A stretch of DNA of 64,000 nucleotides from Fidelibacterota bacterium. GTDB taxonomy: Bacteria > Fidelibacterota > Marinisomatia > Marinisomatales > SCKK01. This document shows positions 37,959-45,528 of the stretch, piece after piece. The DNA lies in NCBI GenBank assembly GCA_004124475.1, contig SCKK01000001.1, positions 1-64,000 of the forward strand, read 5' to 3'. Numbering within the stretch: the first letter of the stretch is position 1; each line of letters begins with the position of its first letter. Made by a program: the position numbers and the translations under genes. The notes below the pieces were generated by a model. It was not told where the DNA came from. It searched no databases and worked only from the letters and a program-made list of their open reading frames with translations.

Positions 37959-38240
37959 ATGGTTAATTAGATTGGTAATGTCTTTAATGTAGAGCGCTAT
38001 TGATCATGAAAAAGCTAATAAATTGGGGTTCAACTATTAACAAGTAATAGCTTGTATAATACAACTAATTATTGCAAATATTCCTGTTTAACGTTAACTG
38101 CTCTCTCCCCTTTGACATCAAATTCCACGTCAAACAGGAGTCTCTGACTCCTATGCAATCCTTTATTTTTTAGATGAATTCTTAAACCACATGTCGGCGG
38201 ACTTGAACCGACCACCGCTACAGCTTAAAGCCACGTCGAT
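37959..38240. other. Spacer with a tRNA T-arm-like stretch
   Basis: No gene is present. On the minus strand around 38178-38215 the sequence GGTCGGTTCAAGTCCGCC resembles a tRNA T arm. The TTCAAGT loop has four of five stem pairs, and no acceptor partner was found. It may be a tRNA fragment left by an integration event. Confidence 0.3.
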
Positions 38241-38360
38241 AACGGTTAGGGTATGAAACGTAGGGCATTCGGAGCACTTCCTTGTCCACCGAAACCAAGG
38301 CTGATAGAACCCCAAAACTTGCGGAAACAACTTTCTGCCCTATGTTTTATACCCATTGTT
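38241..38360 (-). repeat. attC-like inverted repeat A (after the MBL-rhodanese gene)
   Basis: The arms at 38241-38267 and 38336-38360 share GGGTATRAAACRTAGGGCA in inverted orientation, with about 70 nt between. On the minus strand the element starts ACACAAC and ends GTTATCG, near the RYYYAAC...GTTRRRY layout of integron attC sites. It begins 14 nt after the stop of the upstream gene. Confidence 0.6.
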
Positions 38361-38373
38361 GTGTGCAGTGTTT

Positions 38374-39735
38374 TTATTCATTAAAGCCAACAATGTTTTC
38401 GCTTAGATCTAACACCGTTTTGCTCGGCAAAATATTCTTTACTATGCTACTACCAGCAGCACTTCTATAACCGCCTGCACAATGTACTAAAATAGGCTTG
38501 TCAACTGGGATTTCATTTGTTCTCTCTCTTAATTCTGCCAATGGTATGTTTATGCTATTTTTAAAAATTTGTTTTTCTTTTACTTCCGAAGTATTACGAA
38601 CATCCAAAATAGTATAATCTGTTTGGTTATTTGTAAAATGATTAAGGTCTAATACATCTTCTTTTGTGGAATAAAACATTCCTACAAAGGCTCCTTTTAT
38701 TTGTGATTCATAGCCAATTTTAGCAATACGTTCAATTAGTTCATCTAATTCATTTACGGTATTGGCATTTAAATAAAAAAATTCGTTTGGTGAAATAATA
38801 CTCCCTAACCAAGTTTCAAACTTACCTTCAATTTGAAGATTAATACTATAGGCAAAATGTCCTTCTTTAAATTGTTGTTCTGGTCTAGTATCAATGATTA
38901 AAATATTACCATCTAATTTGTTCGCACAATTTTCACAGGTTATTTTTTCAAGTCTTGGCACAATGCTAATATTTAGTAAAAACGGATTAGCACCTTTTTT
39001 ATTGAGCCCAACATCAAAGCCAAAATATTTAGGAATAAATGGTTGATCGGCAATTAATTGATTTACAAATTGAGTTTCTGTGGTGGATTGTAAGCTCCAA
39101 TTGCTTATTCTTTCTGTTCCAATTGAGCTACTGTTAGCTTCACTTAGTTCTTTACCACAAAGTGTGCCTGCGCCATGTGCTGGATAAACCAAGACATCAT
39201 CATTCAATGTTAGTAGTTTATCTCTTAAAGAATGAAACATATTTTTTGCTAAATCGGCTCTTGTAGATTTAATGTTACCTACATTTTCACGTAAATCGGG
39301 TCTTCCACAGTCACCAATAAATAAAGTGTCGCCTGTAAATATGGCTATATCTATATCTTCGCTTACCAACACAATACAAATGCTATCTGGCGAATGTCCT
39401 GGGGTGTTTAATGATTTTAAATTTACATAGCCAAGATTAATACTATCCCCTTCGTCAAAAAACGTGTGATGATATTTTGCACCTACCAATTTACTTACAT
39501 AAATGGTTGCTCCTGTTGCATTGTGTATTTCTAAATGACTACTCACAAAGTCAGCGTGCGGGTGAGTTTCTATTACACCAACAATTTTTGCATTTTGTTT
39601 TTTAGCAAAGTCGTAATAGGGCTGTGGATTTCTGGCTGGGTCAATTAAAATTATTTCCCCTTGGCTCACTACGGCATAAGAATAATGCGATAATGGTTTG
39701 TCTTCAAACTGTTTAATTGAATATGTATTGTTCAT
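38374..39735 (-). CDS. MBL-fold hydrolase with tandem rhodanese domains (persulfide dioxygenase-like)
   Basis: This 453-aa protein joins an ETHE1-like metallo-beta-lactamase domain (residues 1-250) to two rhodanese domains (about 265-350 and 370-450). The metal motif is ETHPHADFVSSHLEIH, with further ligands in FTGDTLFIGDCGR and VYPAHGAGTLCG. The last rhodanese has an active-site Cys in VHCAGGYRSAA; the first lacks an obvious catalytic Cys. Such fusions oxidise glutathione persulfide to sulfite. It is the downstream member of a sulfur cluster whose other genes (rhodanese, TauE/SafE) are broken here. Confidence 0.9.
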   Translation of the reverse strand: MNNTYSIKQFEDKPLSHYSYAVVSQGEIILIDPARNPQPYYDFAKKQNAKIVGVIETHPHADFVSSHLEIHNATGATIYVSKLVGAKYHHTFFDEGDSINLGYVNLKSLNTPGHSPDSICIVLVSEDIDIAIFTGDTLFIGDCGRPDLRENVGNIKSTRADLAKNMFHSLRDKLLTLNDDVLVYPAHGAGTLCGKELSEANSSSIGTERISNWSLQSTTETQFVNQLIADQPFIPKYFGFDVGLNKKGANPFLLNISIVPRLEKITCENCANKLDGNILIIDTRPEQQFKEGHFAYSINLQIEGKFETWLGSIISPNEFFYLNANTVNELDELIERIAKIGYESQIKGAFVGMFYSTKEDVLDLNHFTNNQTDYTILDVRNTSEVKEKQIFKNSINIPLAELRERTNEIPVDKPILVHCAGGYRSAAGSSIVKNILPSKTVLDLSENIVGFNE

Positions 39736-39769
39736 TTTTGTTTAATTTAAGAACTAATTATTGAATGAT

Positions 39770-40030
39770 TAATGAGGTAATTTTTCTCTATAATGGATTT
39801 TGCTTGATCGCTGCGGTTACCACTTTGACAAAAACTACGATGTGGTTTTTGTTTTTGAATTTTGATAGTTGATTTTGCACGCGGTCAAGAGGAATATTTA
39901 TTGTCCCTGTGGCCGAACCACTTTTAAATTCAGATACTGAACGAACATTAACCAAAAAAGGATTTTTGGCTAATATTGTTTTCAAATCGTTTACACTTGG
40001 GTTGCAAAATAGTTTGCTTAATAATTTTTA
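39770..40030 (-). pseudogene. Single-domain rhodanese, frameshifted at the active-site cysteine
   Basis: The readable part NPFLVNVRSVSEFKSGSATG, then TINIPLDRVQ, is a rhodanese domain. At HIVVF the frame becomes VKVVTAAIKQ. Adding one T restores VVFCQSGNRSDQAKSII, the active-site loop with its Cys. The N-terminal extension (KLFCNPSVNDL) also lacks a proper start. The gene lies between the TauE remnant and the MBL-rhodanese gene, a common order in Bacteroidota. A one-base sequencing error is the alternative explanation. Confidence 0.8.
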
Positions 40031-40050
40031 AACCATTTTTTATGTATGAA

Positions 40051-40341
40051 TTATTGAATGAGAAGTAACTCTTTTATGATTATATAAACACCTGTGCTTA
40101 GCACAAACCAATCAAAGGCAGGTTTTAGTTTTTCATTGCTTATTTTTTTGCTCAAATACATTCCTACAAAAATTCCCATTTAATGGGATTGCTATTCAAA
40201 CTTCCTGCAAAGCCAATAAGTGAGTTGGAAGCAATGATTATTAAGGAAGTGGCAACTGCTTTTTTCATTGGCAATTTTGCAGAAAAAATCAACGTAGGAA
40301 TAATTAAAAAACCACCGCCAACACCTACAAAACCTGTAATT
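40051..40341 (-). pseudogene. TauE/SafE sulfite exporter-family remnant
   Basis: Two fragments in different frames are visible. The first reads [20 protein letters not shown] and then [20 protein letters not shown], the hallmark second half of TauE/SafE anion exporters. It stops at KWEFL. The second continues GMYLSKKISNEKLKPAFDWF and then VLSTGVYIIIKELL. The N-terminal half is absent and a stretch between the fragments is deleted. A normal protein has about 250 aa. Confidence 0.8.
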
Positions 40342-40417
40342 TATCTGTTTGTATTCGTTCAGTTAAAATCATGCTGCTTAATTTAAGATGCAATGATATA
40401 TATGTTTCTATGTAGCA

Positions 40418-40502
40418 GTGCCTTGTTAGGATTGCGACGGTACGCTTTATGCAAAAACATCGTTGCTTTAGCATAGCGGAAGCTTCACTTGCTAACTGGC
40501 AC
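40418..40502. repeat. 85-nt inverted repeat, not canonical attC
   Basis: The outer arms are GTGCCTTGTTAGG (40418-40430) and TTGCTAACTGGCAC (40489-40502). The inner arms are CGCTTTATGC and GCATAGCG. The GTTAG and CTAAC cores are in the opposite order to an attC site. Confidence 0.5.
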
Positions 40503-40561
40503 GACCCATGTTTATTTAAAGCTCGTTTTCTACCAAACCAATTTACAAATTTTGCAAAGCA

Positions 40562-40616
40562 TCCTAACCCCTAAATCAGCCGACGCATTAGCGTTGGCTG
40601 CATTGATTTGTTAGCA
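40562..40616 (-). repeat. attC-like site B (after the peroxiredoxin gene)
   Basis: A 55-nt imperfect hairpin. On the minus strand it opens TGCTAAC and closes GTTAGGA. The inner arms AAATCAATGCAGCCAACGC and GCGTCGGCTGATTT pair, leaving a TAAT-like tip and an ATG bulge, as in integron attC sites. It starts six nt after the peroxiredoxin stop codon. Confidence 0.75.
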
Positions 40617-40621
40617 ATTAA

Positions 40622-41281
40622 TTATTTGGGTTGCTTTAAAGTTCTCAAATAAGGTTTTACCGTTTCCCAACCCCCTGGAAACATTTTATCAGCTTCTTCA
40701 TTGGAAACAGCGGGCAAGATGATTACATCATCACCATCTTTCCAATTTACAGGGGTGGCTACTTTGTGTTTTGCTGTTAACTGCATAGAATCGATGACTC
40801 GTAAGATTTCATCGAAATTACGTCCTGTCGACATTGGATAGGTTAACATTAGTTTAATCTTTTTATCTGGGCCAATAATAAATACTGATCGAACTGTCGC
40901 ATTTGCCATCGCTGTGCGTCCTTGTGATGTACCTTCTTCTTTAGCAGGTAGCATGTTATATAATTTTGCAACAGCTAAATCACTATCACCTATCATTGGA
41001 TAATTAATAGCGTGCCCTTGAGTTTCTTCTATATCCTTAGACCATTCAGTATGATCTTCTACTGGGTCAACACTTAAACCAATAATTTTACAATTCCTCT
41101 TGGTAAATTCGGGCTCCAAGCCAGCCATATAACCTAATTCGGTGGTACAGACGGGCGTAAAATCTTTAGGATGTGAAAACAAAACTCCCCAGCTATCACC
41201 TAACCATTCATGGAAATTGATTTCCCCTTGAGTGGTTTGGGCTTTGAAGTTAGGTGCTTCGTCGTTGATTCTAAGTAACAT
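40622..41281 (-). CDS. 1-Cys peroxiredoxin (Prx6 type)
   Basis: This 219-aa thiol peroxidase reduces hydrogen peroxide and organic peroxides. The peroxidatic Cys is in HPKDFTPVCTTELGYMAG. No resolving Cys in the 2-Cys position is seen. The long C-terminal arm (NWKDGDDVIILPAVSNEEAD, ending FPGGWETVKPYLR) is typical of the Prx6 subfamily. An attC-like site follows directly, and no other gene shares its transcription unit, so it fits a gene cassette. Confidence 0.95.
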   Translation of the reverse strand: MLLRINDEAPNFKAQTTQGEINFHEWLGDSWGVLFSHPKDFTPVCTTELGYMAGLEPEFTKRNCKIIGLSVDPVEDHTEWSKDIEETQGHAINYPMIGDSDLAVAKLYNMLPAKEEGTSQGRTAMANATVRSVFIIGPDKKIKLMLTYPMSTGRNFDEILRVIDSMQLTAKHKVATPVNWKDGDDVIILPAVSNEEADKMFPGGWETVKPYLRTLKQPK

Positions 41282-41343
41282 AACGTTCTCCTTTAGTTAA
41301 TTGAAAGATTTATTGTAAATAAATATCCATTTACACCAAAAAA

Positions 41344-41434
41344 TGCTAACATATATTATGTGTTTCATTCATTTTCAATGTAAACACGCAAAAGCTGTAG
41401 GCGTTATCCTTTGGTTTCATCCATAATGTTAGCA
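41344..41434. repeat. attC-like inverted repeat C (upstream of the peroxiredoxin gene)
   Basis: TGCTAACAT at 41344 and ATGTTAGCA ending at 41434 are exact complements, extended by ATTATG/CATAAT after a 4-nt bulge. The spacing of 91 nt fits a small attC site. The segment from here to site D contains no reading frame. Confidence 0.5.
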
Positions 41435-41577
41435 ATATTTTTTATCAAAAACAAATATTTTCAATAGGGATTGGCAATAAATTTCCACAAATCATTGCAT
41501 TTATCAGACAAAAGTTCTTGAATTTATGTAAGTCATTTATTTTGTCCTTTCAAATTCAAAACAGTTTTCATTAGGCA

Positions 41578-41667
41578 AGCTAACGCCCCGGTTGAGCAGT
41601 GCCGCCAAAGATTCAACCGGGTACCGTCATTGTGCTTTCCGGCGTCGGCTCGATCCGATGGTTAGAC
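41578..41667 (-). repeat. attC-like site D (after the SAM methyltransferase gene)
   Basis: On the minus strand the 90-nt element opens GTCTAAC, a match to RYYYAAC, and closes GTTAGCT. The inner arms around CGGATCGAGC and GCTCAACCGGGGC are partly complementary. It starts 10 nt after the stop of the methyltransferase gene and has higher GC than its surroundings. Confidence 0.75.
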
Positions 41668-41676
41668 CTCATATTT

Positions 41677-42306
41677 CTATTCTCTCCGTTCCCATACTTC
41701 CCAACGCTCGCGACCAGCAAATACTGGGACAGAGTCTCTAACATGTACATAGGCGATCCTCTCAAAACTGTCACCGATAAGCGATGGCAATTCATTCTCT
41801 TTCAAACAAAACGGAGGACCACCTTGCTCTTCGCCGTAAACAAAAAATCCGAGAAGCTTCCCCCCTTGACGAAGCAATTCCGATACTCGGGCCGCATACC
41901 CGTTCCACATCTTTCGTGGCACCGACGCCAGGAAGGCACGTTCATAAATTAGGTCGAATGGCTGTTCGCCGAAATCATATGAGAAGAAATCTCCAAGGAC
42001 CACCTCCACAAGAACATCTCCTATCTGGGCATTTGCCATTTCGACCGCAGCTGGACTAAAGTCGATCGCGACAACATCGTATCCTTTCTGTGAAAAAGAA
42101 AACGCCTCATAGGCCGTTCCACATCCAGGTATCAGTACCCTGCCACCACCCTTGTCTTTAGCCAAGTAGCGTTCTAATAGTGGCGGGGTAGTTCCGGCGT
42201 CCCAGGGCATTCGCCTCTCAGAGATGCGATTATTCCAAAATTCTGAAGTTGCAGGGTCGTCTGATGTGATCATGCAGAGTAATCTATTGTAGCTCAACCC
42301 TGTCAA
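41677..42306 (-). CDS. SAM-dependent methyltransferase, thiopurine methyltransferase-like
   Basis: This 209-aa class I methyltransferase resembles the thiopurine S-methyltransferase family. The opening EFWNNRISERRMPWDAGTTP, the SAM loop RVLIPGCGTAYEAFSFSQKG and the acidic VVAIDFSPAAVEMA are typical, as is FDLIYERAFLASVPRK. A likely initiator lies within the first 12 codons (Met12 is an alternative). Local GC is clearly higher than the neighbouring genes, and an attC-like site follows, both consistent with a captured integron cassette. Confidence 0.88.
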   Translation of the reverse strand: MTGLSYNRLLCMITSDDPATSEFWNNRISERRMPWDAGTTPPLLERYLAKDKGGGRVLIPGCGTAYEAFSFSQKGYDVVAIDFSPAAVEMANAQIGDVLVEVVLGDFFSYDFGEQPFDLIYERAFLASVPRKMWNGYAARVSELLRQGGKLLGFFVYGEEQGGPPFCLKENELPSLIGDSFERIAYVHVRDSVPVFAGRERWEVWERRE

Positions 42307-42622
42307 TATGTGTAATATTTTGACTCATATCACCCTTATAGTTGGAGATATTTTCACCGATAGATATGTGTTTACCCCGTGCACAATCAAGCATCTAAAT
42401 ATTAAGGTGCAATTCGTAATCTATTAGGCAAATATACAATATACCGGGACTTCTCGAAACAATTTACGTTAATTTTCCACTGCCTACCTCATGAGCTACG
42501 GGGAAAAAATAGCGTGGCGCACCTGTTCGGCTTTAAACTCGAAAAATCCCAAAAAAAGGAGTTATATATAATATTCTAGGGTAAAGTCGCATTTTAGCCA
42601 CTAATGTTGTTAAAATACACAT
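42307..42622. other. Gene-free spacer
   Basis: No gene, hairpin of note or repeat family is visible between the cassette-like region and the trpF remnant. Confidence 0.4.
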
Positions 42623-42897
42623 ATGAGAGGAAAGATAAAGTGTTCCCGTTGTGGAGGGAAAAACTCTTTTCCATTCGATGAGAAAAGGTGGGTTGCGACG
42701 CTTGCTTCCCCAAAGTTAGTAATTCTGGCGGGAGGGCTAACACCTCAAAATGTTAAAAAAAAGCAATTTTATATGTAAAACCAGCAGGTGTGGATATACA
42801 TTCAGGAGTTGAAAATAAATGGGGTAAGAAAGATTCAGAGTTGGTAAAATTGATTATCGATGAAACACTAACAGGGTTTCAAAACATTAAAAATTAA
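42623..42897 (+). pseudogene. trpF: Phosphoribosylanthranilate isomerase (TrpF) C-terminal remnant
   Basis: The frame from 42623 reads KLVILAGGLTPQNVKK, the phosphate-binding AGGL motif of TrpF. It ends after a run of eight A near 42752. In the shifted frame it continues as VKPAGVDIHSGVENKWGKKD and then SELVKLIIDETLTGF, the end of TrpF. About 120 N-terminal residues are missing. Two extra A in the run explain the frame change. No other trp gene lies in the window. Confidence 0.8.
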
Positions 42898-42901
42898 ACA
42901 T

Positions 42902-43912
42902 ATGAAAATCAAACTGACCCCTGCCCTATTATTTTGTATCCTTTTTAATTTTGTTTACACACAGCCTGTTAAAAATTCTGACACTCTCAGGATCGGTTTT
43001 TGGAATGTAGAAAATCTATTTGATCTGGAAGATGATCCTGACAAGAACGATGAAGAATTTACACCAAATGGTAAAAAACATGTTACCCAGGAAATACTTG
43101 ATCTCAAATTAAACCAACTGACAAAAGTACTAAGAGATTTGAATGTAGATATATTGGGTCTTTGTGAAGTTGAAAATCGCGTAGTAATGGAACTTCTGAA
43201 CAAACGATATGCTGAGAAGGACTATGAAATCATTCATTACGAGTCTCCCGATCGTCGGGGAATTGATGTGGGATTATTCTACGATCCATCTCGATTTAAA
43301 GTCATATTATCCAAACCCATTTCAGTGCAATTAGGTGAGGGGCAAGTTACTCGTGACATTCTTTATGTTATGGGAGAATTTGAAGATATTACTCTTCACC
43401 TATTCGTCAATCATTGGCCATCTCATTGGGGTGGAACTGAGGCAACAATACCTTTACGCAAAATTGCAGCTAAAACTCTCAGGAGAGAGGTTGACATTAT
43501 TATCGATAAAGATCCTGAGGCGGAAATTCTTATTATGGGTGACCTGAATGATAATCCTTGGGATGCTTCTGTAAAAATACACCTTGGGAGCACTCTGGAA
43601 GAAGATTCTGTCTTCGTTGAGGGGATATATTTATGGAATCTAATGGCGCCATTCGTAGGAAAATCAAACGGGGGCACTTACAAATACCGCGGTCAAGATA
43701 AAATTATCGATCATATCATTATTAGCCCTGGACTAAATGATTCAGAAGGTCTTTCCGTCCTCTCACAATCAATTCAGATTTTAGACACACCGGAATATCG
43801 TCAACAGGTAGGAAACTATATCGGCTATCCCTTCCGATTCTGGGCTGGCGATAAATTATTAGGGGGATACTCAGATCACCTGGCAATAAAAGTTGCCATT
43901 ATCAAAAAGTAA
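42902..43912 (+). CDS. Endonuclease/exonuclease/phosphatase family protein, exported
   Basis: This 336-aa protein has a signal peptide (residues 1-20, ending near VYTQ) and the EEP fold. The motifs are IGFWNVENLFDLEDD with the metal-binding Asn and Glu, then LCEVENR, VNHWPSHWGG with the catalytic His, LIMGDLNDNP and the final YSDHLAIKV. It is probably periplasmic or extracellular and may hydrolyse nucleic acids or phosphodiesters. It begins four bases after the trpF remnant. Confidence 0.9.
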   Translation: MKIKLTPALLFCILFNFVYTQPVKNSDTLRIGFWNVENLFDLEDDPDKNDEEFTPNGKKHVTQEILDLKLNQLTKVLRDLNVDILGLCEVENRVVMELLNKRYAEKDYEIIHYESPDRRGIDVGLFYDPSRFKVILSKPISVQLGEGQVTRDILYVMGEFEDITLHLFVNHWPSHWGGTEATIPLRKIAAKTLRREVDIIIDKDPEAEILIMGDLNDNPWDASVKIHLGSTLEEDSVFVEGIYLWNLMAPFVGKSNGGTYKYRGQDKIIDHIIISPGLNDSEGLSVLSQSIQILDTPEYRQQVGNYIGYPFRFWAGDKLLGGYSDHLAIKVAIIKK

Positions 43913-43933
43913 TTATATCATCAATAGTTCAAA

Positions 43934-44212
43934 TTACTCCCACTCATTAGGAAATTCCGTTTCAACTCTTGCTCCTGCAATTGCAAGTTCTTTCGCTTCT
44001 TTCACATAAGGAAGCATGGAAATCAGACTGCCCTTCTTCAATTGCGATTACCCACCCATAAGGGCAAGGATAGGATCAAGGTTACCCTTCAATATACGTC
44101 TCCAATTCTTGGGGGATGCAGAAATGATATACTGAACTGCCTCCAAATCCCCCTCTGAAGCTACTCTGGCTTCTCTGCACTCACCATGCCATAGATCCAC
44201 ATTTACAGCCAT
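43934..44212 (-). pseudogene. SCP2 sterol-binding-like domain remnant
   Basis: On the minus strand the frame reads AVNVDLWHGECREARVASEG, then DLEAVQYIISASPKNWRRIL and KGNLDPILALM. It meets an in-frame TAA at 44048-44050 and continues QLKKGSLISMLPYVKEAKEL. This pattern fits SCP2-like lipid-binding domain proteins. The N-terminal part is also missing, so the gene is dead. Confidence 0.65.
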
Positions 44213-44436
44213 ATAACTTTATTTTTACTTTCGTTTGGTAAATCTTCGATAATTCCCTATGGAACATTTTCCCGAATGCCCCATATTGAATAATGCAAAT
44301 TAATCGATAAAAGTGAGATGACCATCAATCATCCACTTTTCTTAAAACTACTGGATACAAATTCGTTAACTATGTTACACGATTTGACAATATCCCTGAT
44401 CATTATTTAACTTCAACAAATGAGAAACAGAACAAT

Positions 44437-45471
44437 ATGACGCTACCAAACATTCGATATCCCTTTCTCATCATTTATGGAACGCTCATTTTATTTTCTT
44501 GTGATGAGCCGACAAAACCATCATCCATAAGCAATCTTTCCCAAATAGTGTTTGTATCCGATAGAAATGATAATGATGACATTTACATTATGAATATGAG
44601 CGGAATAATTCAGACAACCTTAACCGACTACTCAGGTGATAACTTGAGTCCACAATTTTCGCCGGATGGATCAAAAATTGTATTTGTGTCAGATCGATTT
44701 AACGAAAAGGAAATTTATATCATTGACTCAGATGGTGTTAATCAAACAAGGCTAACCTACAATTCGGAAATTGAAAAAACGCCCCGGTTTTCACCCGATG
44801 GTACCAAGATTGCATTTCAATCTATTATGGATGGTAATTGGGATATTTATCTCATGAAAATAGATGATAATACCATAATGAGGTTAACCACCAACAACGG
44901 TTTCGACGGGTGGTGGGGATTTCAGTTCTCTCCTGATGGATCTCAAATAGTTTATCAATCGTCACAAGGCAGTAATGAAGAAATCTACCTTATGGATGTG
45001 GACGGATCTAATCAAACCAACGTGACAAATCATGCATTCTTCGATATATATCCTCAATTTTCACGAGATGGTTCAAAGATCGTGTTCCAGTCAAACAGAG
45101 ATGGCAACTGGGAAATTTACATGATGAACACCGATGGAAGTAATCAGACCAGAATAACCAATTTTGAAGGGGCGGATAACCTTCCCCGATTCTCTCCGGA
45201 TGGTTCTATGATTGTTTATGAGTCTTTCATTGACGATAATTGGGAAATAGTTATCTCGGATGTAGATAAAGCTGACCGATCCAGACTGACTTTTAATTCA
45301 GAATTTGATGGATCTGGGCAGTTCTCTCCTGATGGATCAAAAATTGTGTTCACGTCACGCAGGGATGGTAATTATGAAATCTACCTGATGAACATAGACG
45401 GAAGTCAACAAATCAATTTGACTCGTAATCCATTTGATGATCATTCACCACAATTTCAACCGAATTTCTAA
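44437..45471 (+). CDS. TolB-like beta-propeller lipoprotein (PD40 repeats)
   Basis: This 344-aa protein begins with a signal peptide and lipobox (LILFSC, Cys about 25), so it is a likely outer-membrane lipoprotein. The rest is at least six PD40 repeats of about 42 residues, each with FSPDGSKIVF(Q/V)S-R-DGN-EIY-M-x-x-DGS-Q. This forms a beta-propeller as in TolB. The function is unknown. It is monocistronic as far as can be seen. Confidence 0.92.
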   Translation: MTLPNIRYPFLIIYGTLILFSCDEPTKPSSISNLSQIVFVSDRNDNDDIYIMNMSGIIQTTLTDYSGDNLSPQFSPDGSKIVFVSDRFNEKEIYIIDSDGVNQTRLTYNSEIEKTPRFSPDGTKIAFQSIMDGNWDIYLMKIDDNTIMRLTTNNGFDGWWGFQFSPDGSQIVYQSSQGSNEEIYLMDVDGSNQTNVTNHAFFDIYPQFSRDGSKIVFQSNRDGNWEIYMMNTDGSNQTRITNFEGADNLPRFSPDGSMIVYESFIDDNWEIVISDVDKADRSRLTFNSEFDGSGQFSPDGSKIVFTSRRDGNYEIYLMNIDGSQQINLTRNPFDDHSPQFQPNF

Positions 45472-45528
45472 CCATCATCAAAAAATGGAACAACAATTTC
45501 ACTTTTATAGTATATCCTTTTATATCTT

